This document shows, in pieces, positions 53,539 to 63,227 of a stretch of DNA of 63,846 nt; the first letter of the stretch is position 1; each line of letters starts with the position of its first letter. The position numbers and the translations under genes were made by a program. Where the stretch lies: positions 1 to 63,846 of the forward strand of contig NZ_JADEWV010000006.1 of the NCBI RefSeq assembly GCF_015207455.1, given 5' to 3'. The notes below the pieces were generated by a model that made no database searches, was not told where the DNA came from, and saw nothing but the letters and a program-made list of their open reading frames with translations. The stretch is from Microcoleus sp. LEGE 07076. GTDB taxonomy: Bacteria; Cyanobacteriota; Cyanobacteriia; Cyanobacteriales; Microcoleaceae.

Positions 53539-54501
53539 TTAGGCGCCCCAAACTTTCTTTAAAACTTCTTGAGGAGAGATGTCTGCCATTTTGCCAGTAG
53601 GAGATTTAATTCCCAAAAATCGATCGCTCTTTGGCAACAATTTCGCCGGTTCAGTCGGGCCAAACAAAGCTATTGTGTAAGTTTGCACCGCCACAGCTAA
53701 GTGCATCGGTGCACTGTCAGTGCATATCATCAAATTAGCAGCAGCAATGGTGGCCGCCAACTTGCCGACATCCTCCGGCGAGATAACTTTCAGCTTCGGA
53801 CACAACTGAACTAATTTGGTCACGAAAGCTTCATCTTCGGGGCCTTTTACCACAACAACGGGCAAATTCGGCTGCCGCTGCTGACAGTCTTCAATTATTT
53901 GTTTCCATTTGTCTGTAGGGTAAATTTTGTCAATACCTTTAGACAAAGCTAGCTGACTGGAACCGCCGTGAATTAGAATGTAACCGCTTTCTTTTACGCC
54001 CAACTGCTGCTGTTCGGCTTCCGCCCACTGAATGTCTTGTTTTGGTACATTAATTGCTAGGGGCGGACAAGGATTGTTAATGTTGAATCCTTGGAGCAAA
54101 TCGTGATACATTTGGGCGGCGTACTGTTCTGTTTTGAGCGGTACGGGCTCGGTGAGAAATAAACCATTGTTGCTTGCTGCATAGCCAACTCTTTGGGGAA
54201 TTCCAGTCAGCCACAGCAAAAGTCCTACAGTCCACCGCTGGCCGAGGGAAATCACTGCTTCGTATTCGCGATCGCGAATTACGCCGAGTAAATTGCCCCA
54301 ATCTGCCATAGCGTTGCGGTCTTTGAAATTGTACGTCAAGACTTCTTTGACGGACTTGCAGACTCGGTAAGCACTTTTTGCCCTCGGTTCCACGATGACA
54401 TCAATCTGAGACTCTGGATAAGACTGTTTGAGGTCATCAAGAGTGGGGAAAAATAAAATTTGGTCGCCAATCCCGCCAGGGACAAGTGCTAGTATTCGCA
54501 T
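53539..54501 (-). CDS. Family 9 glycosyltransferase (heptosyltransferase-like)
   Basis: 320-aa GT-B enzyme related to ADP-heptose:LPS heptosyltransferases. N-terminal MRILALVPGGIGDQILFFPTL has the GxxGD acceptor-side motif; the C-terminal half has the donor site with ILIHGGSS, the ICTDSAPMHLA block and LFGPTEP. It should add heptose or a related sugar to a surface glycan. Together with the nearby GmhB it suggests a heptose pathway. Met2 is chosen as start; Met1 at 54504 is equivalent. Confidence 0.85.
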   Translation of the reverse strand: MRILALVPGGIGDQILFFPTLDDLKQSYPESQIDVIVEPRAKSAYRVCKSVKEVLTYNFKDRNAMADWGNLLGVIRDREYEAVISLGQRWTVGLLLWLTGIPQRVGYAASNNGLFLTEPVPLKTEQYAAQMYHDLLQGFNINNPCPPLAINVPKQDIQWAEAEQQQLGVKESGYILIHGGSSQLALSKGIDKIYPTDKWKQIIEDCQQRQPNLPVVVVKGPEDEAFVTKLVQLCPKLKVISPEDVGKLAATIAAANLMICTDSAPMHLAVAVQTYTIALFGPTEPAKLLPKSDRFLGIKSPTGKMADISPQEVLKKVWGA

Positions 54502-54673
54502 CATAAACGATCGGGCTATTGTTGATCGAGGTAGCTCTCCGAGATCAATCTTCGGCTATCAGCTTATAGTATTTTTAGAGTTTAAAAGCTACTGGCTGAT
54601 AACTAAACAACTGACTCAAAAGTACAGGACGCTCTTATTATATATATCTAGTTGGGTTAAAAACGGTTAGTTA

Positions 54674-55357
54674 ATGCACTTATTAATTGCGGCGGCGGGT
54701 TCGGGGCGACGGATGGGGAGTCAGCGGAACAAACTGCTGCTGACTTTGCTCTCTAAACCTTTGCTGAGTTGGACTTTGGCTGCTGCTGAAGCTTCGCAGC
54801 AGATTAGCTGGATCGGCATTATGGGCCAGCCTGATGATTTTCCAGATTTTAAGGCAATTTTGGGCGATTTAGCTTTGGTGAAGCCCGTGGAACTGATTTT
54901 GGGAGGCGCTACCAGACAAGAGTCAGTTTACAGGGGTTTGCAGGCTTTGCCGCCCAATGCCGATCGAGTGTTGATTCATGACGGGGCGAGGTGTTTGGCA
55001 ACTGCTGAATTGTTCGATCGCTCGGCAGAGGCTCTGTTGGACTGTCCTGGCTTGATTGTCGCCGTCCCGGTCAAGGATACAATCAAGGTGGTGGACGAGT
55101 CTAGAATCGTGCGAGACACGCCCGACAGGCGCAATTTGTGGGCGGCCCAGACTCCCCAAGGATTTGAAGTGAATTTGTTAAAGCAGTGTCACGAACAAGG
55201 GCGACAGCAGGGTTGGGAAGTTACAGACGATGCGGCTTTGTTTGAAAAATGCGGTTTAGCAGTGCGAATTGTGGAGGGGGAAGATACGAATTTGAAGGTG
55301 ACAACGCCCGTTGATTTGAGCGTAGCAGAATTCATTTTGCGCCAAAGATTCGGATAA
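54674..55357 (+). CDS. ispD: 2-C-methyl-D-erythritol 4-phosphate cytidylyltransferase
   Basis: 227-aa enzyme of the MEP isoprenoid pathway that joins CTP and methylerythritol phosphate. The nucleotide loop AAAGSGRRMG (6-15) with K20, the GGATRQESVYRGL block, IHDGARC (metal site Asp) and DTIK/TPDR segments are present in the order of the family, and TPQGF and TDDAALFE complete it. Supplies precursors for carotenoids, phytol and quinones. No operon partners; TTAGTTA rather than a good Shine-Dalgarno precedes the ATG. Confidence 0.95.
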   Translation: MHLLIAAAGSGRRMGSQRNKLLLTLLSKPLLSWTLAAAEASQQISWIGIMGQPDDFPDFKAILGDLALVKPVELILGGATRQESVYRGLQALPPNADRVLIHDGARCLATAELFDRSAEALLDCPGLIVAVPVKDTIKVVDESRIVRDTPDRRNLWAAQTPQGFEVNLLKQCHEQGRQQGWEVTDDAALFEKCGLAVRIVEGEDTNLKVTTPVDLSVAEFILRQRFG

Positions 55358-56352
55358 ATTATCTTCAACGGATGCCGGCTGGTTTGGTCTGACAAGCAGC
55401 GGTTGAAGTCGCAGATTCTTCTTTCACAAATCTGTTTTTTTCGTTTTTTGACATTTTTTGTAAAAGCAACTGTTCGGGGACTTTTGGGTAGTTATGTTTG
55501 ACGGCGCAAGGGAGTTTGTTGCACGCTTAAACTATAGAATAAATGTCTTTGTCCGTCTTTTAGCGGAAGTTAAAGACTTGCTTGATTTGTTCGATATGAG
55601 ATGTTGCACCATTCTCAATTAGTTGTTTGGGAACAGGCTGTTTTGCCTGTGAAGCGAGAAAATTTATCTTTTGTGGAACGGGCATCTTTCCTGTTCTTGA
55701 CTGTGGTGCAAGATGTCTGTTTTAACTGATATCTTGCACCAAGGTCAATAAGCTTTTTATGGGCGGGTTCTCGGCCCCACCCCACAAGAAAATGCACTTG
55801 TTGTGGAACAGGCCCAGAGCCTGTTCTTGACTGTGGTGCAAGATGTCAGTTCGATCGCATTTGTACTGATTTTTTTCTGCTCCTAGATGTTTGAGATTGC
55901 AGCTCTTTTAGGAAATGAATCAGCCCAACCCAATTTTGCGATCAAAAAAATCAGGGTGAGCGAACACTCGTCGAGCAAGATTTGCCCGTTAGCAACCCGT
56001 CGCCAGCGGTTTTTTTCCCCAAGCAACCAAACTCTAGAGATTCTATGGATGAGTATGCTTGTACGGCGGTAGCAAGTAAGGGACACTGTAAGTAGCAAGT
56101 CAGTCCCAGTACGGCCTGAAAGCACCTAAAAACGGTGTTTTGCTCGACTATTCCTAGAGAGGAACTATTGAATGGCTGCAAGTATTGATAGTTCGTTGGG
56201 TTTTAGATAAGTTTTCAAATGGGGAATTACTTATCTAAACTTGCATAAACCGGGTTCTTTAAAGGATTCCTGGGCTAGGACGAATAATTTTCTCCAAAAA
56301 TCAAGGCGAACGCTATCGGTGCGTAAGTCCTACAAATGTTAAGTTTTTTGTA
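55358..56352. other. 1-kb region upstream of kaiA with repeats
   Basis: Contains GTGGAACRGG and TGACTGTGGTGCAAGATGTC direct repeats (about 55690-55718 and 55822-55850), a GGGCGGGTTCTCGGCCCCAC element (about 55760) related to the inner arms of the 1868-1993 palindrome, and a run without repeats at about 55860-56340 that likely holds the kaiA promoter and a long leader. A 61-codon frame at 55887-56072 has no recognisable protein features. No gene called. Confidence 0.5.
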
Positions 56353-56370
56353 AAGGAGATATCAGCTCTG
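56353..56370 (+). promoter_or_regulatory. Shine-Dalgarno site deciding the kaiA start
   Basis: AAGGAG (56353-56358) is followed 9 bases later by CTG (56368-56370), in frame with kaiA. No ATG, GTG or TTG lies at this spacing. The next standard start codon in frame is TTG at 56416, which has no Shine-Dalgarno sequence but sits exactly where S. elongatus KaiA begins. Confidence 0.6.
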
Positions 56371-56415
56371 AGCGATCCAGAACTTTCGGGCAACTTTGGT
56401 GTTTCACCTACAGCT

Positions 56416-57360
56416 TTGCTTCCCCAACTGTCAATCGGTATTTTTGTAGGCTCACAGGAACTCGCAGGCTCTGCGATCGATCTTTTGAGGGACGAGCGCT
56501 ATGCTTTAACGCACATGAAGTCGGCGGTGGAGTTTTTGGGACTCCTAAAACACAATTACCACCTCGATTGTTTGGTTGTTGAGGTAGATGGGGATCGGCG
56601 CGCGCTTCTGAGCAAGCTCCAAGAACGATCGCTCTTTTTGCCTGCTGTGATTTTTTCGCCCCAGCCGGCGGAGGATGGAATACCAGAACCACCACCTTCA
56701 GATCATTTTGAGGCCGCGCCCAGTCGCGCCGACAAGAGTCAAGAGCAAAGTTGTGCTTTTTTTTATCACCCTGCTGAGGTGCAACTGCCGATCGCCCGAG
56801 CGAGCGAAATAGCTGCCAGTATCGATCGGGCGATCGCGCAATTTCTCAAACTTTCAACTCCGGTTCCTATCAATGACCAATCCGCAAGCGTCGATGCGAC
56901 CACCCAATTGACAGCTCAAAGTTTGCTAAGCCGACAGCAGCGGCGACTTGCGGAAAAATTACGTGAGCGATTGGGATACTTAGGTGTGTATTATAAAAGA
57001 AACTCCCAGATTTTTTTACGAAATCTGTCTGAGTCAGACAAGCAAAAGTTTTTGGAGCAACTCAAGTCAAGTTATCGCGACATCGTTTTGCATTATTTTT
57101 CAGAAGATAGTTCGGTCAACAATCAAATAGATGAATTTGTGAATTTGGCTTTTTTTGCTGACGTTCCTGTGACTCAACTTGTAGAAATTCACATGGAATT
57201 GATGGAGGAGTTTGCTAAACAGCTAAAATTAGAAGGGCGCAGCGAGGAAATATTGCTCGATTACCGCTTGACTCTGATTGACGCGATCGCTCATCTGTGC
57301 GAGATGTACAGGCGATCGATTCCGAAAGAACTATCGCAAAGTAAAATATCTCTTGGGTAG
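56416..57360 (+). CDS. kaiA: Circadian clock protein KaiA
   Basis: 314-aa (from TTG) clock activator that binds the KaiC tail and stimulates its autophosphorylation. The N-terminal pseudo-receiver domain (about 1-140) starts LLPQLSIGIFVGSQ, a linker follows, and the C-terminal four-helix dimerisation domain (about 180-305) holds the conserved ERLGYLGVYYKR, AFFADVPVTQLVEIHMELM and LLDYRLTLIDAIAHLCEMYRR-type blocks. It is full length, unlike the truncated KaiA of Nostoc. The start is non-ATG: TTG 56416 by alignment, or CTG 56368 by ribosome-site placement, which would add 16 residues. It lies 289 bp before kaiB. Confidence 0.93.
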   Translation: MLPQLSIGIFVGSQELAGSAIDLLRDERYALTHMKSAVEFLGLLKHNYHLDCLVVEVDGDRRALLSKLQERSLFLPAVIFSPQPAEDGIPEPPPSDHFEAAPSRADKSQEQSCAFFYHPAEVQLPIARASEIAASIDRAIAQFLKLSTPVPINDQSASVDATTQLTAQSLLSRQQRRLAEKLRERLGYLGVYYKRNSQIFLRNLSESDKQKFLEQLKSSYRDIVLHYFSEDSSVNNQIDEFVNLAFFADVPVTQLVEIHMELMEEFAKQLKLEGRSEEILLDYRLTLIDAIAHLCEMYRRSIPKELSQSKISLG

Positions 57361-57649
57361 ATGAGGTACAGGTTGAGATTTGAGATCCTTCGACTTCGCC
57401 AACGTACAAGTTTGAGATTTCAGATTGGGAAATCGAGTAATTGGTCATTAACTGGCGATCGCCTCACAGCCAAGAGACAACCGCACAACAAGGTAGAAGC
57501 TAGAATTTAACAAAACAGAAAGGAGAAAACATTCGGTCCGGCGATCGGCAAGCAGAAATTATTATATAATAACAAAGAACAGCCGATTTAAGAGAAATAA
57601 CAACTACAACTAACATCTGACAACTCATACTCAACATTTAAAAAAGTTC

Positions 57650-57964
57650 ATGAGTCCTCTAAAGAAAACCTACGTTCTCAAACTCTACGTTGCAGGGAAT
57701 ACTCCCAACTCAGTGCGAGCTTTGAAAACCCTAAAGGACATCCTAGAACAAGAATTTCAAGGAGTCTACGCCCTGAAAGTCATCGACGTTCTCAAAAATC
57801 CTCAGCTAGCAGAAGAAGACAAAATTTTGGCAACCCCCACTCTGGCGAAAATCCTGCCGCCCCCGGTGCGAAAAATTATTGGCGATTTGTCCGATCGGGA
57901 GAAAGTTCTGATAGGATTAGATTTGCTCTATGAAGAACTCCGCGAAGAAGACCTGAATTCATAA
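57650..57964 (+). CDS. kaiB: Circadian clock protein KaiB
   Basis: 104-aa fold-switching clock protein that binds phosphorylated KaiC and sequesters KaiA. The sequence [21 protein letters not shown] and [20 protein letters not shown] are the classical blocks. Length equals that of other cyanobacterial KaiB. Spacing of 273 bp to kaiC leaves room for a separate promoter or leader. Confidence 0.97.
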   Translation: MSPLKKTYVLKLYVAGNTPNSVRALKTLKDILEQEFQGVYALKVIDVLKNPQLAEEDKILATPTLAKILPPPVRKIIGDLSDREKVLIGLDLLYEELREEDLNS

Positions 57965-58237
57965 GACCATCGGGTGACAGTCAGTCAATTTTTAATTTTT
58001 AATTTTTGATTGTTTGCTCCACAGATCAATCTAGGAACTCGCACACAAATCGAAAACTGCGATCTCTCCACCACTGTTGTCGGAAACTTGTATCCGTTTT
58101 TGGGCGGGGTGATTAGTCAGCAATCAGCAGTCATTAGTTATTGAGCAAGAGCCCAAACTAAAAACTGGGTACAAAGACTCATGAGCGGCGGTTAATCAGT
58201 GACAACCAAAGAATACTGAAAGCAGATAAAAATCGAT

Positions 58238-59800
58238 ATGAATGAAATGATTCAAACGGTGAAACCAGAAGGATTTGTGACAGCAGGAGTTCAAAAACTT
58301 CGCACCATGATTGAGGGTTTCGACGACATCAGTCACGGCGGAATGCCCGTCGGCAGAACTACCCTAGTCAGCGGCACATCAGGAACTGGAAAAACTTTAT
58401 TCGCCGTACAATTTATCTATAACGGAATCACCCACTTTGACGAACCAGGAGTGTTCGTAACTTTTGAAGAATCTCCAACAGATATTATTAAAAATGCTTG
58501 CAGTTTCGGTTGGGATCTGGCCAAATTAATCGATGAAGGCAAGCTATTTATTTTGGACGCTTCCCCCGATCCCGAAGGTCAAGATATCGTAGGAAATTTT
58601 GATTTATCTGCTTTGATCGAGCGGATTCAATACGCCATTCGCAAGTACAAAGCCAAGCGCGTTTCTATAGATTCCGTGACAGCAGTATTTCAGCAGTACG
58701 AAGCTGCATCGGTGGTGCGCCGAGAAATTTTTCGCTTAGTGGCGCGCCTCAAACAAGTAGGCGCAACTACAGTTATGACTACCGAACGGGTGGAAGAATA
58801 CGGCTCGGTGGCGCGGTTTGGAGTCGAAGAATTTGTATCGGATAATGTCGTGATTGTTCGCAACGTTTTAGAAGGGGAACGCCGCCGCCGCACAATAGAA
58901 GTTTTGAAGTTGCGCGGCACAACTCACATGAAAGGTGAATATCCTTTTACTATGACTAATGACGGCATTAATATTTTCCCACTAGGAGCCATGCGATTAA
59001 CTCAAAAATCTTCTAACGTGCGAGTGTCTTCGGGAGATAAAACTCTCGACGAGATGTGCGGGGGCGGTTTCTTCAAAGACTCGATTATTTTGGCTACGGG
59101 TGCGACGGGAACCGGCAAAACCCTGTTGGTGAGCAAGTTTTTGCAAAATGCTTGTACGAACGGCAATCGGGCGCTGCTTTTTGCCTATGAAGAGTCGCGG
59201 GCTCAGTTGTTCCGCAATGCTTATTCTTGGGGCATTGATTTTGAAGAAATGGAACAGAAAGGACTGCTGAAACTGCTGTGTACTTACCCGGAATCTGCGG
59301 GTTTGGAAGACCACTTGCAGACGATTAAATCAGAAATTGCTGAGTTCAAACCTTCTCGAATTGCTATAGACTCGCTGTCGGCTTTAGCTAGGGGTGTCAG
59401 CAATAATGCTTTTAGACAATTTGTAATCGGAGTAACTGGTTTTGCGAAGCAGGAAGAAATCACCGGCTTTTTTACAAATACCAGCGATCAGTTTATGGGT
59501 TCTCACTCGATTACTGACTCGCATATTTCTACAATTACTGACACGATTCTCATGCTTCAATATGTAGAAATTCGCGGGGAAATGTCGCGGGCAATTAATG
59601 TGTTTAAGATGCGCGGTTCGTGGCACGACAAAGGGATTCGAGAATATACGATTACTGAAAGAGGGCCGCAAATAAAAGATTCGTTCCGCGGTTACGAACG
59701 GGTGATCAGCGGTTCTCCGACTCGGATTGCGATTAATGAAAAAAGCGAACTATCGCGGATTCTTCAGGGGGTGCAAGGTCAAGATGATGACGGTATTTGA
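58238..59800 (+). CDS. kaiC: Circadian clock protein KaiC
   Basis: 520-aa double RecA-like ATPase forming the hexameric clock core. CI domain: Walker A GTSGTGKT (46-53) and catalytic E77-E78. CII domain: Walker A GATGTGKT (288-295), EE (318-319) and the phosphorylation sites S431 and T432 in DSHISTITDT, at exactly the numbering of S. elongatus KaiC. The C-terminal A-loop and tail (about 488-520) bind KaiA. A second Met at residue 4 is an alternative start. Rhythm output genes are not in this window unless the kinases downstream take part. Confidence 0.98.
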   Translation: MNEMIQTVKPEGFVTAGVQKLRTMIEGFDDISHGGMPVGRTTLVSGTSGTGKTLFAVQFIYNGITHFDEPGVFVTFEESPTDIIKNACSFGWDLAKLIDEGKLFILDASPDPEGQDIVGNFDLSALIERIQYAIRKYKAKRVSIDSVTAVFQQYEAASVVRREIFRLVARLKQVGATTVMTTERVEEYGSVARFGVEEFVSDNVVIVRNVLEGERRRRTIEVLKLRGTTHMKGEYPFTMTNDGINIFPLGAMRLTQKSSNVRVSSGDKTLDEMCGGGFFKDSIILATGATGTGKTLLVSKFLQNACTNGNRALLFAYEESRAQLFRNAYSWGIDFEEMEQKGLLKLLCTYPESAGLEDHLQTIKSEIAEFKPSRIAIDSLSALARGVSNNAFRQFVIGVTGFAKQEEITGFFTNTSDQFMGSHSITDSHISTITDTILMLQYVEIRGEMSRAINVFKMRGSWHDKGIREYTITERGPQIKDSFRGYERVISGSPTRIAINEKSELSRILQGVQGQDDDGI

Positions 59801-59932
59801 TAGTCAGCAGTCCGCTGTAGTGTGCGCTGCGGCGCACCGCTGTATCCCGATATCGATCGCCAAAACAGCCCATCTAATGATTGCTCATCAAGGGCGATCG
59901 GCAGCCATCAATTAACTTACAATTAACTTAAA

Positions 59933-60005
59933 TGAGCACGGAGGGATTTGAACCCCCGACCCTCAGGACCGGAACCTGATGCTCTATCCACTGAGCTACG
60001 TGCCC
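59933..60005 (-). tRNA. tRNA-Arg (anticodon CCG)
   Basis: 73-nt gene on the minus strand. The acceptor stem GGGCACG pairs with CGTGCTC, the D arm starts GCTC AGTGGATA GAGC, the anticodon stem-loop is TCAGG-TTCCGGT-CCTGA with anticodon CCG, and the T arm contains GGTTCAAATCC. Discriminator A; CCA is not encoded. Reads the CGG codon. Confidence 0.95.
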
Positions 60006-60365
60006 TCGACTTTTCCGACTATAACACGTCTTGGCGAAAATGTCTAGTCGATCGAGCAAATTCGATCGCCAGCCTCCAAACCCCAGGATCCTGAAAGGGT
60101 GCAACTCGCCAACAGACCGCGCATCAGTCAGTTCCCGCAGTCAGAAACTGCAAATTTTACCGGAATCGTCAATAATACGGCAATGGCTAAAATAATAGAC
60201 TTTAATATAACAAAGATTAGGCTCACATTCGATCGGGGTTAAGCACTACCACAGCTAATATAGCCCGCATCAATTCCTCTAGCTAGTCGGCAACATCTGG
60301 CGCTGCTGTTGAGACAAGCTCTGCAAGGACGGTTCTAGGCTGAGTTCAACAAACCTCTAAATCTT
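60006..60365. other. Intergenic region before the hybrid kinase
   Basis: About 360 bp without a gene or repeat family member. An AT-rich stretch (60178-60212) may carry a promoter; nothing more specific was seen. Confidence 0.5.
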
Positions 60366-63227
60366 ATGGCTTCTAAAATTTTAGACAAATTACCGCTGCG
60401 AACAGTTCTCATAGTTCCATTTGTACTGCAAATCGTCGCAGCAGTGGGACTCGTAGGGTATTTGTCTTTTAGAAACGGACAAAAAGCGGTTAACAACCTT
60501 GCCGGTCAGTTAATGAACGAGGTGAGTTTGCGTGTCGAGCAGAACCTAGAAGTTTATTTAACAACTCCCCATCAAATCAATCAAAGCAAGCTAGATACAG
60601 TCAAGATCGGGTTGTTAAAAATGGAAAACTTATCAGATTGGGAAAAATATCTTTGGCGGCAAGTACAATTATATCCCTATATCAATTTTACATCTATTGG
60701 CAACAAGTATGGAGACTATCGAACCGGAGAAAAACTGTCAAATGGCTCTCTAATGATTAATGAGTCAGGTCAATCTACGGGTTTTGATTTTTATTCTTAC
60801 AATACTAATAATCAGGGCGATCGCACTACCGTAGCCACCGTTGTCAAAAACTTTGACATCCGGCAACATACTTCCTACCAAGATGCAGCTAATGCGGGCA
60901 AACCAACATGGAGTTCCGTTTATATTTCGTTCCTAGAACCCACATTAATCCTCAGCGCACTTCAACCCGTATACGAGAACGATATGCTAGAAGGAGTATT
61001 AGTTACTGCCTTGCGTCTCGACCATATTGGCAGATTTTTAAACAATCTCAAAATCGGCAAATCCGGGCAAGCATTTATTATCGAAAAAAATGGTACGTTG
61101 CTGGCAACTTCAACAGCCGAACAACCCTTCCGTACCAAAGATAATAAAAAACAACTCTTTCAAGCCGAAACAAGTGTCAACCCCTCAACTCAAGCTACAG
61201 CAAAATATCTAGGAGCTCGTTTTGGAAAATTAAAAGAAATTACGACTTCCCATCTCTTGAATTTTGAAATAAATGGCAAGCGACAATTTGTAAAAGTTCT
61301 ACCATTCCAAGACGGCAAAGGTTTAGATTGGCTGATTGTAGTAGTAGTTCCCGAAGCAGATTTCACAGCAGAAATCAATACCAATACCCGCACGACTATT
61401 TGGCTGTGTTTCGCAGCTTTAGCCGTAGCTGTAGTTATCGGTATTCAGACTTCTAAGTGGGTGACAAATCCAATTTTGCGCTTAAATACAGCAGCCAAAA
61501 ATATTGCCAAAGGTGAATGGGACAAAACAGTAGAAAGTCAACGCTCTGACGAATTGGGGGAATTAGCCAAGTCATTTAACAGCATGGCTCAACAACTCCA
61601 ACAATCTTTTGAAACATTAGAGCAGCGAGTGCGGGAGCGAACTGCCGAATTGGCTGTAGCTAAGGACAAAGCAGAAGTAGCAAATCAAGCTAAAAGTGCC
61701 TTTCTGGCTAACATGAGTCACGAATTGCGATCGCCCCTCAATGCAATTCTCGGCTTTTCCCAACTGATGACTCGCAGCCAAACTCTATCCCCAGAACATC
61801 AAGAAAATATTAGCATAATTAGTAGCAGCGGAGAACACCTGCTCACCCTGATTAATAACGTACTCGATTTATCTAAAATTGAATCGGGGCGCACCACCCT
61901 CAATCCCAAAAAATTCGACCTCTATCAACTGCTAAACGACTTGGAAGATATGTTTCAGCTTAAAGCAGATGACAAGCACTTGTGGTTAGTTTTTGACCAC
62001 AGTGCCGACGTGCCGCAATACGTAGAAACTGACGAACTAAAATTACGGCAAATCTTAATTAATCTGCTCAATAATGCTCTAAAATTTACAAAAAAAGGCG
62101 GTGTTGCAGTCACAGTTAGCAGGCAGTTATCAGCTAAAAATAGCAAGCAAGAAGGAGAAAGAGTTTACCCTTCAAAACTATCAAAAAATACAAATATTGC
62201 CGCAAATAATAGTGAAATTTCCCAAATAATTTGTTCGGAAAACACAAGTTATGCAGCCACAAATAACGGTTTAGGTTCTGCCTATTCCTTGTTTCTTCAT
62301 TTTGAAGTCAAAGATACCGGCCCCGGTATTGCTGCTAACGAATTAGACAATCTTTTTGAAGCTTTCGTGCAAACCCAAACAGGTAAAGATTCCCAAGAAG
62401 GTACAGGCTTGGGATTGCCAATCAGTCGCAAATTTGTCGAATTAATGGGCGGGGAAATGAGCGTCAGTTCTACTGTCGGAAAAGAAACTAATTTTAAGTT
62501 TGATATTCAGGTTTTTGCGGTTGATTCATCTGAAATTGAAACCACGAAAACCACCCGCAATGTGATTGCACTCGCACCCAACCAACACCCCTATCGAATT
62601 TTAATAGTAGACGATAAACCGCTGAACCGTCAACTGTTAATAAAACTTCTCAAGCCTCTAAACTTTGAACTGAGAGAAGCTACTAACGGTGAAGAAGCTA
62701 TTAAAATTTGGGACATTTGGGAACCGCATTTAATTTGGATGGACATGAGAATGCCCGTGATGGACGGCTACGAAGCAACAAAATACATTAAAGGGACTAT
62801 TAAAGGTCAAGCTACTGCTGTTATTGCGCTGACAGCGAGTGTTTTGGAGGAAGAACGGGCGGTTATTTTGTCGGCGGGCTGCGATGCTTTTATGCGGAAA
62901 CCTTTCCGGGAAGCCGATATTTTTGATGCTATGCACAAACAGATCGGAGTACGCTATATTTATGAAGATCCGGGTCAAGCTAATTTATCGGCAATCCAAG
63001 AGCAAGATAGCGAAATGACTGAGGCTGATTTCGTGAAATTGCCTGACTCGCTGGTAGCGGATTTAAAGCTGGCCATACTGAATGCAGATATGGATTTAAT
63101 TGAAAGCTCGATCGAGCAAATTAGATTAAAGGATACAGTAACGGCTAGTGCGATCGCAAATTGTATAGAAAATTTCGAGTACGACAAAGTATTAAAGTTA
63201 ATCTCTCAAGCAAATTCACATGAATAA
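60366..63227 (+). CDS. Hybrid sensor histidine kinase (Cache-HAMP-HisKA-HATPase-REC)
   Basis: 953-aa membrane kinase. TM1 is about 12-33, a large periplasmic Cache-type sensor about 40-330, TM2 about 338-358, HAMP about 360-415, then a short coiled coil. HisKA has H452 in NMSHELRSPLN, HATPase has N (NNALKFTKKGG), DTGPGI and GTGLGLPI, and a long Ser/Asn insertion of about 45 residues sits inside the HATPase. A receiver domain follows with D793 (IWMDMRMPVMDG) and K843-type FMRKPF. The last 70 residues form a helical tail. It overlaps the next gene by 8 bp. Confidence 0.93.
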   Translation: MASKILDKLPLRTVLIVPFVLQIVAAVGLVGYLSFRNGQKAVNNLAGQLMNEVSLRVEQNLEVYLTTPHQINQSKLDTVKIGLLKMENLSDWEKYLWRQVQLYPYINFTSIGNKYGDYRTGEKLSNGSLMINESGQSTGFDFYSYNTNNQGDRTTVATVVKNFDIRQHTSYQDAANAGKPTWSSVYISFLEPTLILSALQPVYENDMLEGVLVTALRLDHIGRFLNNLKIGKSGQAFIIEKNGTLLATSTAEQPFRTKDNKKQLFQAETSVNPSTQATAKYLGARFGKLKEITTSHLLNFEINGKRQFVKVLPFQDGKGLDWLIVVVVPEADFTAEINTNTRTTIWLCFAALAVAVVIGIQTSKWVTNPILRLNTAAKNIAKGEWDKTVESQRSDELGELAKSFNSMAQQLQQSFETLEQRVRERTAELAVAKDKAEVANQAKSAFLANMSHELRSPLNAILGFSQLMTRSQTLSPEHQENISIISSSGEHLLTLINNVLDLSKIESGRTTLNPKKFDLYQLLNDLEDMFQLKADDKHLWLVFDHSADVPQYVETDELKLRQILINLLNNALKFTKKGGVAVTVSRQLSAKNSKQEGERVYPSKLSKNTNIAANNSEISQIICSENTSYAATNNGLGSAYSLFLHFEVKDTGPGIAANELDNLFEAFVQTQTGKDSQEGTGLGLPISRKFVELMGGEMSVSSTVGKETNFKFDIQVFAVDSSEIETTKTTRNVIALAPNQHPYRILIVDDKPLNRQLLIKLLKPLNFELREATNGEEAIKIWDIWEPHLIWMDMRMPVMDGYEATKYIKGTIKGQATAVIALTASVLEEERAVILSAGCDAFMRKPFREADIFDAMHKQIGVRYIYEDPGQANLSAIQEQDSEMTEADFVKLPDSLVADLKLAILNADMDLIESSIEQIRLKDTVTASAIANCIENFEYDKVLKLISQANSHE

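Noticed and set aside
55887-56072. 61-codon gene upstream of kaiA
   Set aside because: Protein has no recognisable feature and no ribosome site; more likely leader or promoter sequence.
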